From a virus: a stretch of 34,452 nucleotides of DNA. The stretch is taken from IMG/VR virus record IMGVR_UViG_3300020456_000003, positions 1 to 34,452 of that record. One strand, written 5' to 3'. Made by a program: the position numbers and the translations under genes. Shown one piece after another: positions 1 through 7,807 of this stretch; the first letter of the stretch is position 1; the number at the start of each line of letters is the position of its first letter. The notes beneath the pieces were generated by a model. That model did not search any database. It was not told where the DNA came from and saw only the letters and a list, made by a program, of their open reading frames with translations.

Positions 1-77
1 AGGTTGTCTGAATCTGCTCGGTCTGAATACGTCCAGCTAGAGGCAAGTAAAGATATCCTAGACCGAGCTGGATTCAA
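1..77. repeat. Left copy of 77-bp terminal overlap
   Basis: Bases 1-77 are identical to bases 34376-34452 at the other end, and the reading frame of the small terminase gene continues exactly through both. An exact overlap of 77 is a usual k-mer length for short-read assemblers, so I read this as proof that the contig closes into a circle and not as the packaged terminal repeat of the virion. Unit length is then 34,375 bp. Confidence 0.93.
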
Positions 78-141
78 AGCACCTGACAAGCATCAGCATC
101 TACACGCTGGGCAAATCTCCGTAGCCATAGACCTCTCCTAG
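1..141 (+). CDS. Terminase small subunit, 3' part
   Basis: This is the C-terminal portion of the small terminase that begins at 34127. The frame opens at base 1 with the same residues found at the right end and stops with TAG at 139-141. It adds about 20 residues beyond the overlap (KAPDKHQHLHAGQISVAIDL), a short basic and histidine-rich tail; C-terminal tails of small terminases usually touch the large subunit. The pieces join in frame without a gap, which supports the circular reading. It is not a broken gene. Confidence 0.82.
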   Translation, partial: RLSESARSEYVQLEASKDILDRAGFKAPDKHQHLHAGQISVAIDLS

Positions 142-160
142 TGACGGAGGGGTTCAAAAA

Positions 161-232
161 ATGCGTCGGTGCAAGGCAAGGGGTGGACGATACGAGCGAT
201 TGTTCGGTAAAGTCTGTTTTAAAGAACGTTGA
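161..232 (+). CDS. Tiny basic protein, 23 residues
   Basis: This short frame reads MRRCKARGGRYERLFGKVCF then KER. It is strongly basic with two cysteines (positions 4 and 19). An ACGGAGG ribosome site sits upstream, about ten bases from the ATG, which is rather long spacing. It fills the gap between the small terminase stop and the next gene and its stop just precedes that gene. Composition and fit look real, but the length gives little statistical support. The function is unknown. Confidence 0.4.
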   Translation: MRRCKARGGRYERLFGKVCFKER

Positions 233-258
233 AAAATTTTTTTTATGGAGAAGTCCGT

Positions 259-597
259 ATGTGTATTCCTAGTGGTTCATCATCTGCACCACCACCACCA
301 CCATTACCGAGATGGTTACAAGATACTAGTCAAGAAGAAATAGTTAGTAAGTATGAGCTATCAGAAGATAATAAACGTAGAAATGCACAGAGGCGTTTAG
401 CTAGAAGAAAACTATTAGAGCAGAGTGTGCAACCTTCCTATCAAGATAATAATGATGAAGACCCACCTAGAAAAGGAACTCCTTTTCCTTCTAAGACTGT
501 TCAAAAAACTCAAGAAGAATCTGGATTAAAGGCTCTTGCTAGTAATGAAACGAACAAGGGTGGTTTAGACAGCTATCAATCAGTAACACTAGGTTAA
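259..597 (+). CDS. MC-P motif small virion protein (T7 gp6.7-like), copy 1
   Basis: This protein has 112 residues and begins MCIPSGSSSAPPPPPLPRW. I chose ATG 259 because GGAG lies eight bases upstream; an in-frame TTG at 229 would add ten residues. The start MC-x-P followed by prolines recalls T7 gp6.7, a minor virion protein ejected with the DNA, as I remember its MCFSP start. A second protein of the same design begins at 3204; both end in a similar pattern (LASNETNKGG here, LLSKTSKGG there). The middle is charged and probably disordered. The gp6.7 link is from memory of the motif and position only. Confidence 0.65.
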   Translation: MCIPSGSSSAPPPPPLPRWLQDTSQEEIVSKYELSEDNKRRNAQRRLARRKLLEQSVQPSYQDNNDEDPPRKGTPFPSKTVQKTQEESGLKALASNETNKGGLDSYQSVTLG

Positions 598-607
598 AGG
601 AGGTAAT

Positions 608-805
608 ATGAAAGTAGACCCAAAGATTTCAAAGCTAATGGCTCAGGTTACTAGGCGTTTGAGGAAACAAGCTGACCAACAAGCAAAGAAACGAGCTAAA
701 AAGAAACGTCAAGAAATTAAGGCGGCGAGGAACTATAGTAAAGCAGTAGCTATTCGTTATGCGAAAAAGGCTGATAAACCTAAATCAATGATGTATCAAA
801 CATAG
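608..805 (+). CDS. Small highly basic protein, 65 residues
   Basis: The sequence is dominated by lysine and arginine (KQADQQAKKRAKKKRQEIKA) and is predicted to be helical. The ribosome site AAGGAGG is perfect and six bases or so before the ATG. It is the first of several tiny basic proteins packed between the terminase subunits. Nucleic-acid binding or DNA neutralisation in the head is possible but purely inferred from charge. I do not recognise a named family. Confidence 0.8.
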   Translation: MKVDPKISKLMAQVTRRLRKQADQQAKKRAKKKRQEIKAARNYSKAVAIRYAKKADKPKSMMYQT

Positions 806-813
806 GAGATATG

Positions 814-1026
814 ATGACAAAATATACGTTTAGAGATGGAACACCTTACGAGGGCGATACCATTACAACTCCTGATGGCAGAGTGTTATCAGGTTCAAGT
901 TATACTAGAAACTCAAAAGTATTAGTTGCAGTAGTTGAAGATGTTGTTATTGAAGATACTCTACCTTCTGATGTAGAACCACCAGCACCTAAAAAGAAAT
1001 CTAAAGCTAAGAAGAAAAATGCCTAA
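814..1026 (+). CDS. Small protein with lysine-rich tail, 70 residues
   Basis: The N-terminal half looks like a small beta fold (TFRDGTPYEGDTITTPDGRV) and the C-terminus is a lysine tail (KKKSKAKKKNA). Two ATGs stand in tandem at 811 and 814; the ribosome site AGGAG, which overlaps the previous stop, is better spaced for 814. The end overlaps the next gene by eight bases. The family is unknown to me. Confidence 0.75.
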   Translation: MTKYTFRDGTPYEGDTITTPDGRVLSGSSYTRNSKVLVAVVEDVVIEDTLPSDVEPPAPKKKSKAKKKNA

Positions 1027-1321
1027 GACACCAGCGTGGACAAGAAAAGAAGGGAAGAATCCCAAAGGTGGTTTGAACGCTAAAGGTCGTGCATCTTATA
1101 AAAAAGGAACATTAAAAGCACCAGTAAAGTCTGGAGACAATCCTAGACGAGCTTCTTTTTTAGCTCGAATGGCTGGTAACAAAGGCCCTGATAGAGACTC
1201 CAAAGGCAAACCTACAAGAAAATTATTATCATTAAGAGCGTGGGGTGCATCTAGTTCTGCTGACGCTAGACGTAAAGCTCGTGCTATATCTAAAAGAAAT
1301 AAATCAAAAAAGAAAGGTTAG
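1019..1321 (+). CDS. DUF6321-like basic protein
   Basis: This 100-residue basic protein carries the runs EGKNPKGGLNAKGRASYKKG, PVKSGDNPRRASFLARM and KPTRKLLSLRAWGAS. I recognise this pattern from a small conserved family in marine podoviruses and cyanophages (DUF6321 as I recall). No function is established for it. The start overlaps the preceding gene by eight bases and lacks a strong ribosome site, so translational coupling is likely. The conserved, charged character and the position beside the terminase genes suggest a virion or packaging role, which is inference. Confidence 0.82.
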   Translation: MPKTPAWTRKEGKNPKGGLNAKGRASYKKGTLKAPVKSGDNPRRASFLARMAGNKGPDRDSKGKPTRKLLSLRAWGASSSADARRKARAISKRNKSKKKG

Positions 1322-1323
1322 TT

Positions 1324-1455
1324 ATGAGTTTATATAAAAACATTAACGCCCGAAAGAAAGCTGGAACTAGTCGCTCAAAAAAGAATTCGACTATAACTAA
1401 GAAGTCATATGCGAATATGAAAGCTGGATTTCCAAAATCTAAAAAGAAAAAGTAA
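1324..1455 (+). CDS. Small basic protein, 43 residues
   Basis: The frame begins MSLYKNINARKKAGTSRSKK and ends KSYANMKAGFPKSKKKK; nearly a third of the residues are lysine or arginine. It starts two bases after the DUF6321-like stop, and its own stop shares TAATG with the next ATG. A very similar short protein is, to my recollection, common beside the terminase in marine podoviruses. The function is unknown; the charge suggests DNA or RNA contact. Confidence 0.72.
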   Translation: MSLYKNINARKKAGTSRSKKNSTITKKSYANMKAGFPKSKKKK

Positions 1456-1631
1456 TGACTTACGAAGAGAGGCGACTACTACGCAAAGTTGTTTTAAATG
1501 TTCATATGCAATACTTTCCCAAGCATATGTTAAACAATCGTGAGGCAGACAAACTTATTGATTCTTTAATACCCGAAACTGTAGAAGAGTTAATCAAGGT
1601 AGCAAAGGACAAAAAGGTTGACCAAATTTAA
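1455..1631 (+). CDS. Small helical protein before TerL, 58 residues
   Basis: It begins MTYEERRLLRKVVLNVHMQY and is rich in charged helix formers. It overlaps the previous gene through TAATG and the large terminase start by 14 bases, so it belongs to the same translational chain. There is no separate ribosome site. I do not recognise a family. Confidence 0.68.
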   Translation: MTYEERRLLRKVVLNVHMQYFPKHMLNNREADKLIDSLIPETVEELIKVAKDKKVDQI

Positions 1632-3138
1632 CTACAAGCCTGATGGTGAAACGCTCAAAACATTTATGAAAGACAACTCTTTCTTTCGTGGAATACGAGG
1701 GCCAGTCGGTAGTGGTAAATCTGTTGCGTGTTGCGTAGAAGTTTTTAGACGAGCATTACAACAACAAAAAAGTAAAGACGGAATAAGAAAAAGTCGCTGG
1801 GCAATTATCCGTAATACTAATCCACAGTTAAGAACTACAACAATTAAAACATGGCTTGATTGGTTTCCTGAAGATACTTGGGGAAAGTTTATGTGGAGTG
1901 TTCCTTATACTCATTGGATTAAACAAGACGACTTAGAGTTAGAAGTCATCTTCCTAGCTTTAGATAGACCCGAAGATGTTAAGAAACTTTTATCCCTTGA
2001 GTTAACTGGCATATGGGTAAATGAAGCTAGGGAGATTCCGAAATCTATTATAGATGCGTGCACAATGAGAGTAGGTAGATATCCTTCAATGCGTGATGGT
2101 GGAGCAACATGGTCAGGAATGATATGCGATACTAATGCTCCTGAAGAAGACCATTGGTGGCCTATCATGTCAGGTGAAGTTCCAGTTCCAGACCATATCC
2201 ACCACGAACAAGCACGAATGTTAGTCAAACCTGATAACTGGAATTTTTATATTCAGCCGTCTGGTATGGAAGAAGTCTATGATGAAAAGGGTGTTGTTAA
2301 AGATTATTTGGTAAATAATAACGCAGAGAACAAAGCAAATTTATTAAAATCATATTATACAAACCTAGTGCGAGGTAAAACAAAAAGCTGGATTGATGTT
2401 TATGTTATGAACAGACTTGGCATGATACAAGAAGGTAAGCCAGTATATGCTGAGTTTAATGCAGAAACACACATAGCTAAAGAAGAAATACCGATAGCTG
2501 ATGGCGTTCCTTTGTTTATAGGAATTGATTTTGGTTTAACTCCAGCCGCAGTATTTGGACAGAAGGTTCGAGGTCGTTGGCTTATACAATCTGAGATAGT
2601 TGCTATTGATATGGGCATTGTAAGGTTTGCAGAGTTGTTACGTCAGGAGATTGCTACTCGATTTGGTAACTTAGAGATATCTATATTTGGTGACCCAGCA
2701 GGAGATTTTAGGGCACAGACTGATGAATCTACTCCGTTTCAGATACTAAGGGGTGCTGGATTAAGAGCGACACCAGCACCTAGTAATTCAATAGACTTAC
2801 GTTTAGAAGCCGTTAGAGGAAGTCTAAACAAAATGGCTGATGGAAAACCAGCGTTTATGATTGATAGGCGTTGTCCTACATTAATTAAAGGTTTTGAAAG
2901 TGGTTATGCTTATAGGCGACTACAAGTAAGTGGAGAACGATTTGATGAGAAGCCTGACAAGAATATGTATTCTCATATCCATGATGCGTTGCAGTATTTA
3001 ATGCTGGGTGCTGGAGAAGGAAGGTCATTAATGTCAGGTCATAAACAAGTAAAGGCGTTTAATGCTAGGTCAGATTATGATGTTTTTCGCAGAAAACCGA
3101 AAACACGGGTCAAACAAAGGTTGTGGTCTAGGTTTTAG
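1618..3138 (+). CDS. Terminase large subunit (packaging ATPase-nuclease)
   Basis: This 506-residue motor protein pumps DNA into the prohead and cuts the concatemer. The N-terminal ATPase shows the Walker A motif GPVGSGKS at residues 28-35 and a Walker B-type GIWVNE at 131-136. The C-terminal RNase H-fold nuclease shows IGIDFG (Asp304), FGDPAG (Asp359) and HIHDALQYLMLG (Asp456), the three expected acidic residues. The length matches the family. The start is TTG at 1618, overlapping the upstream gene by 14 bases; the next ATG would leave the region before Walker A too short. All key catalytic residues are present. Confidence 0.95.
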   Translation: MTKFNYKPDGETLKTFMKDNSFFRGIRGPVGSGKSVACCVEVFRRALQQQKSKDGIRKSRWAIIRNTNPQLRTTTIKTWLDWFPEDTWGKFMWSVPYTHWIKQDDLELEVIFLALDRPEDVKKLLSLELTGIWVNEAREIPKSIIDACTMRVGRYPSMRDGGATWSGMICDTNAPEEDHWWPIMSGEVPVPDHIHHEQARMLVKPDNWNFYIQPSGMEEVYDEKGVVKDYLVNNNAENKANLLKSYYTNLVRGKTKSWIDVYVMNRLGMIQEGKPVYAEFNAETHIAKEEIPIADGVPLFIGIDFGLTPAAVFGQKVRGRWLIQSEIVAIDMGIVRFAELLRQEIATRFGNLEISIFGDPAGDFRAQTDESTPFQILRGAGLRATPAPSNSIDLRLEAVRGSLNKMADGKPAFMIDRRCPTLIKGFESGYAYRRLQVSGERFDEKPDKNMYSHIHDALQYLMLGAGEGRSLMSGHKQVKAFNARSDYDVFRRKPKTRVKQRLWSRF

Positions 3139-3140
3139 CT

Positions 3141-3152
3141 TTTTGTGCGTTG
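3141..3152 (+). promoter_or_regulatory. Conserved late box, copy 2 (TTTTGTGCGTTG)
   Basis: TTTTGTGCGTTG follows the TerL stop and lies about 50 bases before the second MC-P gene and the portal gene. The core TTTGTGCGTTG recurs at 6558, 19083 and 34068, always on the + strand before a late module. If TTGTGC plays the -35, a -10-like TATGGT follows after 19 bases. I infer a late promoter; no transcript data are available. Confidence 0.6.
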
Positions 3153-3203
3153 CAATTTTAGTAATTGTATGGTTTGTATTTAAATTATTTATAGGAGAAT
3201 AAT

Positions 3204-3428
3204 ATGTGTTTACCATCACGACCCTCTGCTCCACCACCTCCAGCACCAGACCCAATGGCTATGGAAGCACAAAGGCAACAACGAGCCGAGAACCAAGCAG
3301 TTCGCTCTGAAAGAAAAGCTGACGTTTTAGAAAAAGGTATCCGTCGAGCCAGAGGTGGAAGTGGAAGAAGGTCATTGCTTTCTAAGACTTCTAAAGGTGG
3401 AATGGGTTATTACAACGAATTTTTATAG
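3204..3428 (+). CDS. MC-P motif small virion protein (T7 gp6.7-like), copy 2
   Basis: This 74-residue protein begins MCLPSRPSAPPPPAPDPMAM, continues with a charged helix and ends in a Gly/Arg/Ser stretch (RRARGGSGRRSLLSKTSKGG) and an aromatic tail. It has the same start and the same terminal TxKGG pattern as the protein at 259, so the two look like diverged paralogs. A ribosome site AGGAG sits before the ATG. T7 gp6.7 is the best match I can offer from memory. It sits directly before the portal gene, which fits a minor particle protein. Confidence 0.72.
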   Translation: MCLPSRPSAPPPPAPDPMAMEAQRQQRAENQAVRSERKADVLEKGIRRARGGSGRRSLLSKTSKGGMGYYNEFL

Positions 3429-3435
3429 ACATTAG

Positions 3436-5082
3436 ATGTTAACTTATGATGATAAACTTCCCGTTCCGTTGTTTGCGACTAATACAAAACAAGTCGCTGA
3501 ACAGTATATCCGTCGTTATGAGAGGGCTAAAAACCATCGTGAAAACTTTGTTCCGTTATTTGAAGAATGTTATGAATATGCTTTACCAATGCGTGAGAGC
3601 TTTTATCACGAAAGTATTGGTAAGCGTAGAGATGACAAAATCTTTGATGAAACGGCTGTTGTCGGTGTTCAAGAGTTCGCCTCAAGATTACAAAGTGGAC
3701 TTGTCCCGAACTTCGCAAGGTGGGCAGACTTCACGGCTGGGTCGGAAGTCCCGAAAGAAGAAAAAGACGAAATAAATAATACGCTTGACGAGGTTACTGA
3801 TTATGTATTTGAAGTAATACAGAATAGTAACTTTGCTCAAGAAGTGCATGAATCCTTTATGGACTTGGCAGTAGGGACTGGAATACTTGCCGTTAATGAA
3901 GGTGATGCAGTTCACCCTATTCAGTTTAATGCGATTCCTTTACCTCATGTTGTATTAGATATTGGGCATGATGATAACATAGACCATGTGTTTAGAGTTC
4001 GTCATGCAAGATGTGACCAGCTAATGCTAATGTATCCAAAGGCTCAGTTATCTGAAACATTAAAAAAGAAATGTCAAAAAGAACCTGATGCTAAAATTGA
4101 AATACTTGAAGTGGTCTGTAAAGATTATACTGTCAAGAATGATGATGGTTCTGCTTTATATGCAATCGTCATGGAATCAAAAGAGGTTATCTTTCAAGAG
4201 CAATACAAAGGTGTGGGCAGTAATCCATATGTATGTTTTCGTTGGGCAAAGTGTGCTGGTGAAGTTTACGGACGAGGGCCACTTGTTAATGCTTTAAGTG
4301 CAATTAAAACTACCAACCTTACTATTGAGTTGGTGCTTGAAAATGCACAGATGGCGATATCTGGAATCTATCAGATGGACGACGACGGAGTAATTAATCC
4401 TGATACAATTAATCTCGTGCCCGGAACTATCATTCCGAAAGCTCCTAACAGTTTAGGATTGCAACCCGTAGCATCTGCTGGTTCGTTTGATGTTGCTAGT
4501 CTTGTGTTAAATGATATGAGATTAAATATTAAACGAGCATTGTATAATGATATGCTTGGTGACCCGAACAAAACACCAGCTAGTGCAACAGAAGTTGCTG
4601 AAAGAATGGCTGACTTATCTAGGCGTATTGGTTCTGCTTTTGGTAGATTGCAAGTAGAGTTAGTTCAACCAGTTTTACAAAGAGTTGTTTACATTCTAAA
4701 AAAACAAGGCAGAATAGAAATACCTACTATTAATGGTAGGGAAGTTAAGGTGCGTAGCGTTTCGCCATTGGCTCAAGCACAACATAACCAAGATATAACT
4801 TCTGTTCATAGATTCTTGGAAATGGTGCAAAGAACATTTGGCCCTGAGATATTAAATATATTAATTAACTCAGAAGAGACTGCCGCTTATTTAGCCAAGA
4901 AGTTTGGTGTGCCTGATACTTTAATTAGAGATGCAGAAGAGAGGAGGCAGTTAGTTCAGATGGCACAACAGATGGCACAACAACAAGCTATGCAACAAGC
5001 TCAAGCACAAACACTTGGCGATAATCCTCAAGCTGATGCACAAGAAGGAATGGTAAGTGGAGAAGAACAACAACAAGCCTAA
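3436..5082 (+). CDS. Portal (head-tail connector) protein
   Basis: This 548-residue protein has the character of the T7 gp8/Head-tail_con family: an N-terminal helical region beginning after KQVAEQYIRRYERAKNHREN, a conserved RPSAR-equivalent region near ALPMRESF, and a glutamine-rich C-terminus (QMAQQMAQQQAMQQAQAQT) typical of podovirus connectors. Twelve copies would form the channel at one vertex through which DNA enters and leaves, and to which tail tube A binds. Length is normal for the family. The gene follows the MC-P gene closely, and its 3' end overlaps the next gene by 26 bases. Confidence 0.9.
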   Translation: MLTYDDKLPVPLFATNTKQVAEQYIRRYERAKNHRENFVPLFEECYEYALPMRESFYHESIGKRRDDKIFDETAVVGVQEFASRLQSGLVPNFARWADFTAGSEVPKEEKDEINNTLDEVTDYVFEVIQNSNFAQEVHESFMDLAVGTGILAVNEGDAVHPIQFNAIPLPHVVLDIGHDDNIDHVFRVRHARCDQLMLMYPKAQLSETLKKKCQKEPDAKIEILEVVCKDYTVKNDDGSALYAIVMESKEVIFQEQYKGVGSNPYVCFRWAKCAGEVYGRGPLVNALSAIKTTNLTIELVLENAQMAISGIYQMDDDGVINPDTINLVPGTIIPKAPNSLGLQPVASAGSFDVASLVLNDMRLNIKRALYNDMLGDPNKTPASATEVAERMADLSRRIGSAFGRLQVELVQPVLQRVVYILKKQGRIEIPTINGREVKVRSVSPLAQAQHNQDITSVHRFLEMVQRTFGPEILNILINSEETAAYLAKKFGVPDTLIRDAEERRQLVQMAQQMAQQQAMQQAQAQTLGDNPQADAQEGMVSGEEQQQA

Positions 5083-5323
5083 AATTTGTGTAGACGGAAT
5101 AACAAGAAGTCCACAACTTGATAGTGAAATCAGCCTTACTTTAGCACAATGCTTTTCTACTGAGTCGGGCAAAGAAGTGTTAAGGTATTTACGTTCCATA
5201 ACGATTGAGCTAGTTAATGGAGCAAATGTTTCAACAGATGAATTACGTCATATAGAAGGTCAACGCTATATCGTTGGTCTAATAGAAAATCGTATTCAAC
5301 ACGCACATAAGGTGAAAAAATGA
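5057..5323 (+). CDS. Bbp19-like small phage protein
   Basis: This 88-residue frame starts with GTG 5057 inside the portal gene, with AAGGAA upstream. The pattern LAQCFSTESGKEVLRYLRSI followed by LRHIEGQRYIVGLIENRI is like the Bbp19 family of small phage proteins found next to portal genes. The role is not established; scaffold or head-assembly help is plausible from position between portal and scaffold. It ends in an ATGA overlap with the scaffold gene. Confidence 0.72.
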   Translation: MEKNNNKPKICVDGITRSPQLDSEISLTLAQCFSTESGKEVLRYLRSITIELVNGANVSTDELRHIEGQRYIVGLIENRIQHAHKVKK

Positions 5324-6093
5324 ATGAAGAAAAAGAAGTAACGACTGAAGATGTAGCTGAAGCTACAGAAGAAGTTGTAGAGCAAGTAGCAGAACAAGCT
5401 AGTTCTTTACTGCAAAAAGAAGAAGAAACTCAATCAGGAGAAGTAGAAAGACCTGAATGGTTACCTGAAAAGTTTAAATCAGTTGAGGATTTTACTAAGT
5501 CATATTCTGAACTAGAGTCAATGATTGGTAAAAAAGAAGAGGATATACGCAAGAAAGTAGAAGAAGATATACTTTCTCAATCACTAGCAGACAGACCTGA
5601 GAATGTTGGTGACTATAAAATTCCTGATTACTTAGATGCTGAACAAGCTACTGATAATAAATTACTACAATGGTGGTCTAATCATTCTTATGAAAATGGA
5701 TTTAGCCAAGATGAATTTGAGCAAGGCATTAACATTTATGTAAATCAAATGCGACAAGGTGAACCAGTTTATCAAGATGAAATTAATAAACTTGGGGATA
5801 ACGCTGAAGCTAGAATAGAAGCCGTTAACTTATTTGCTAATAAACATTTTCAAGGTAGTAGTTGGGACGCAGTAGAACAACTATGCACAACTGCTGATGG
5901 TATAATGGCAATAGAAAGAATGATGGAAAATTCTAAAGCAGAGCCAGTAGCTAATAAAACAAATACTGTATCGGCTATGAATGAAGCTGATTTACAATCT
6001 ATGATGAAAGATGAACGATATCATAACCCAGCAAAACGAGATAACGCTTTTGTAAAACAAGTAGAAGATGGCTTTAAAAAGCTATATGGATAA
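5320..6093 (+). CDS. Capsid assembly scaffolding protein
   Basis: This 257-residue, very acidic and helical protein has an N-terminal Glu/Thr/Ala region, a central PEWLPEKFKSVEDFTKSYSE block, KIPDYLD, and a basic C-terminal segment (HNPAKRDNAFVKQVEDGFKK). That matches T7 gp9-type scaffolds, where the basic C-terminus binds the capsid protein inside the prohead. It starts in an ATGA overlap with the Bbp19-like gene and stops in a TAATG overlap with the next gene. Position just before the capsid module agrees. Confidence 0.85.
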   Translation: MNEEKEVTTEDVAEATEEVVEQVAEQASSLLQKEEETQSGEVERPEWLPEKFKSVEDFTKSYSELESMIGKKEEDIRKKVEEDILSQSLADRPENVGDYKIPDYLDAEQATDNKLLQWWSNHSYENGFSQDEFEQGINIYVNQMRQGEPVYQDEINKLGDNAEARIEAVNLFANKHFQGSSWDAVEQLCTTADGIMAIERMMENSKAEPVANKTNTVSAMNEADLQSMMKDERYHNPAKRDNAFVKQVEDGFKKLYG

Positions 6094-6623
6094 TGAATCG
6101 TTTAGAACTCAAGCGAGAAGGACGCTTGTGGTTAACATATGCTGAGTTAGATGACGCATTGAAAATCTCTAAGAGTCTAAGGCTTAACGACCAAAGAGAG
6201 TGTGCAATCCATGATGTTAGTCCTATTGAAGCCTTAACTGAGTCATTCGGTTTAAAAGGCTCTGTTACTTATTCTATATTTGTTGATGAAGAAGTCATAG
6301 CTATGCTTGGCACAGTTCCGTTTGATGAGGACAATACGAAAGCTAGTGTGTGGTTTCTTGGAACTTATGGTATTCAAAAACATTATCGACCATTCTTAAG
6401 AGGGTGTAAGGGTGTCATTGAAATACTGCAAGGTGAGTATGAAGAGATAAGTAACGTAGTTCCAGTTGAACATTCTGATACAATTATGTGGTTAATGTGG
6501 TGTGGTTTTACCTTTAGAAACGAGACATTTAATATTAATGGATTTGAGATGCTTCGTTTTGTGCGTTGCAGAAAGATAGAAAGTAATGTTATTAGGATAA
6601 AGCAACGGCCTGTGTTTCATTGA
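6093..6623 (+). CDS. Gp13-like protein with acetyltransferase (GNAT) fold
   Basis: This 176-residue protein includes a central beta region (SIFVDEEVIAMLGTVPFDED), the segment WFLGTYGIQKHYRPFLRG and a late VEHSDTIMWLMWCGFTF. The last has the layout of a GNAT C-terminal motif and of the T7 gp13-like family in podoviruses. In T7, gp13 is needed for assembly of internal virion proteins. Here the gene lies between scaffold and capsid, as I recall for other marine podoviruses. Whether it still acetylates anything cannot be said. The late box at 6557 lies inside its 3' end. Confidence 0.72.
   Translation: MNRLELKREGRLWLTYAELDDALKISKSLRLNDQRECAIHDVSPIEALTESFGLKGSVTYSIFVDEEVIAMLGTVPFDEDNTKASVWFLGTYGIQKHYRPFLRGCKGVIEILQGEYEEISNVVPVEHSDTIMWLMWCGFTFRNETFNINGFEMLRFVRCRKIESNVIRIKQRPVFH
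6557..6568 (+). promoter_or_regulatory. Conserved late box, copy 3 (TTTTGTGCGTTG)
   Basis: TTTTGTGCGTTG lies within the end of the Gp13-like gene, about 140 bases before the capsid start. A -10-like TAATGT follows 19 bases after TTGTGC. It would drive a capsid and decoration unit that ends at the terminator at 7808. The identical 12-mer occurs at 3141 and 19082. Confidence 0.6.
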
Positions 6624-6707
6624 ATGGCCTCGTAAGAGATAACCATGCTGATATGAGTAATCAGATAACCGATAGTTGAAATGTAAACTTTTATTAAGGA
6701 GGCTTAA

Positions 6708-7520
6708 TTGGCTAATACTATAGATACAGCTTTTATTAAGCAGTTCGAGAGCGAGGTTCACATGGCATATCAGCGAATGGGGTCTAAGTTAAGAAACACA
6801 GTTCGCATGGTAGCCAATGTTCAAGGCTCTACAGTTCGTTTCCAAAAGATTGGAACTGGGACTGCTTCAACGAAAGCTAGAAATGGTATGGTTAGTCCTA
6901 TGGAACTAACGCATACAAATGTAGAGGCAACTATGGCAGACTACTATGCCGCCGAATACATTGATAAACTTGATGAACTCAAGACAAACATTGACGAAAG
7001 ACAAGCAGTAGCGAAAAGTGCCGCCGCCGCTTTGGGTCGTAAGACTGACGAGATTCTTGTAACTGCTATGGACGCTGGTGCAAACTCAACTCAGATTAAC
7101 GATACAAGTGGTGCGTTGGTAAAAGCTGACTTGTTGGCTTTGTTTGAAACTATGGGTTCTGCTGACATTCCTGAAGATGGTGGACGCTTTTTAGCTATGC
7201 ACCCTAAAGGATATGCAGACTTGTTTAATATAACAGAGTTCGCTTCATCTGATTTTGTCGGTGACCAGAATCTTCCGTTCGCTGGTGGAATGAGTATGAA
7301 GGAATTTTTAGGGTTCAAAATCTTCTCTACATCTGCAATTACTGCTGGTAAGAATATCGCTTACCATACCAGTTCTGTAGGTCTTGGAGTAGGTGCTGAT
7401 GTATCAACCGAGTTAAACTACATTCCTGAGAAAGTAGCTCACCTCGCAACCTCTATGATGTCAATGGGTTCAGTTGTTATTGACGACAACGGAATCTATG
7501 AAGTCTTAGACAACAACTAG
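6708..7520 (+). CDS. Major capsid protein
   Basis: This 270-residue protein looks like the HK97-fold major head protein of podoviruses: N-terminal helix with FIKQFESEVHMAYQRMGSKL, a beta region around VRFQKIGTGTA, DERQAVAKSAAAALGRKTDE (spine helix), and a C-terminal P-domain block with FNITEFASSDFVGDQNLPFA. It is shorter than T7 gp10A. The start is TTG 6708, fixed by a perfect AAGGAGG five bases upstream, which predicts strong translation. The preceding 84-bp leader has a small CTGAT/ATCAG hairpin. Late box 6557 and terminator 7808 bracket this unit. Confidence 0.93.
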   Translation: MANTIDTAFIKQFESEVHMAYQRMGSKLRNTVRMVANVQGSTVRFQKIGTGTASTKARNGMVSPMELTHTNVEATMADYYAAEYIDKLDELKTNIDERQAVAKSAAAALGRKTDEILVTAMDAGANSTQINDTSGALVKADLLALFETMGSADIPEDGGRFLAMHPKGYADLFNITEFASSDFVGDQNLPFAGGMSMKEFLGFKIFSTSAITAGKNIAYHTSSVGLGVGADVSTELNYIPEKVAHLATSMMSMGSVVIDDNGIYEVLDNN

Positions 7521-7531
7521 GAGAATTAGAT

Positions 7532-7801
7532 ATGGCTTATGATAAAGCAAATTTGACTCGACTAGCTGGTGGTTCGGGTCTAACTCTGTGGCATTACACA
7601 ACAACCGATACTATTGCTACTGTGAATACTGCTGATTATTTTGCAAATAGTGCTAATATGTTTAACACTAATGATGTAATCATTGCAGTAACTTCTACTG
7701 GTGGAACACCAGTGGTTACACTCACATATGCAAATAGTGTAACGGCTTCGGCAGTTGATGTCGTGGACGGGTTAACTGTAACTGCAACAGATAGCGATTA
7801 A
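7532..7801 (+). CDS. Small capsid-associated (decoration-like) protein
   Basis: This 89-residue protein begins MAYDKANLTRLAGGSGLTLW and ends VVDGLTVTATDSD, predicted as all beta. I recall close relatives directly after the capsid gene in many marine phages. The place and the beta-rich, cysteine-free composition suggest a head decoration or stabilising protein; this is not proved. The ribosome site AGGAG is clear. The stop is followed at once by a strong terminator, so the gene is co-expressed with the capsid. Confidence 0.75.
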   Translation: MAYDKANLTRLAGGSGLTLWHYTTTDTIATVNTADYFANSANMFNTNDVIIAVTSTGGTPVVTLTYANSVTASAVDVVDGLTVTATDSD

Positions 7802-7807
7802 AAGGAG

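Noticed and set aside
1-77. The 77-bp end repeat as the packaged direct terminal repeat of the virion
   Set aside because: Its length matches an assembler k-mer and it lies within the terS coding frame; virion repeats in T7-like phages are usually longer and intergenic. Read depth would be needed to decide finally.
7121-7128. GTGCGTTG inside the capsid gene as a fifth late box
   Set aside because: It lacks the preceding TTT, lies in the middle of a conserved coding region and no module begins after it.
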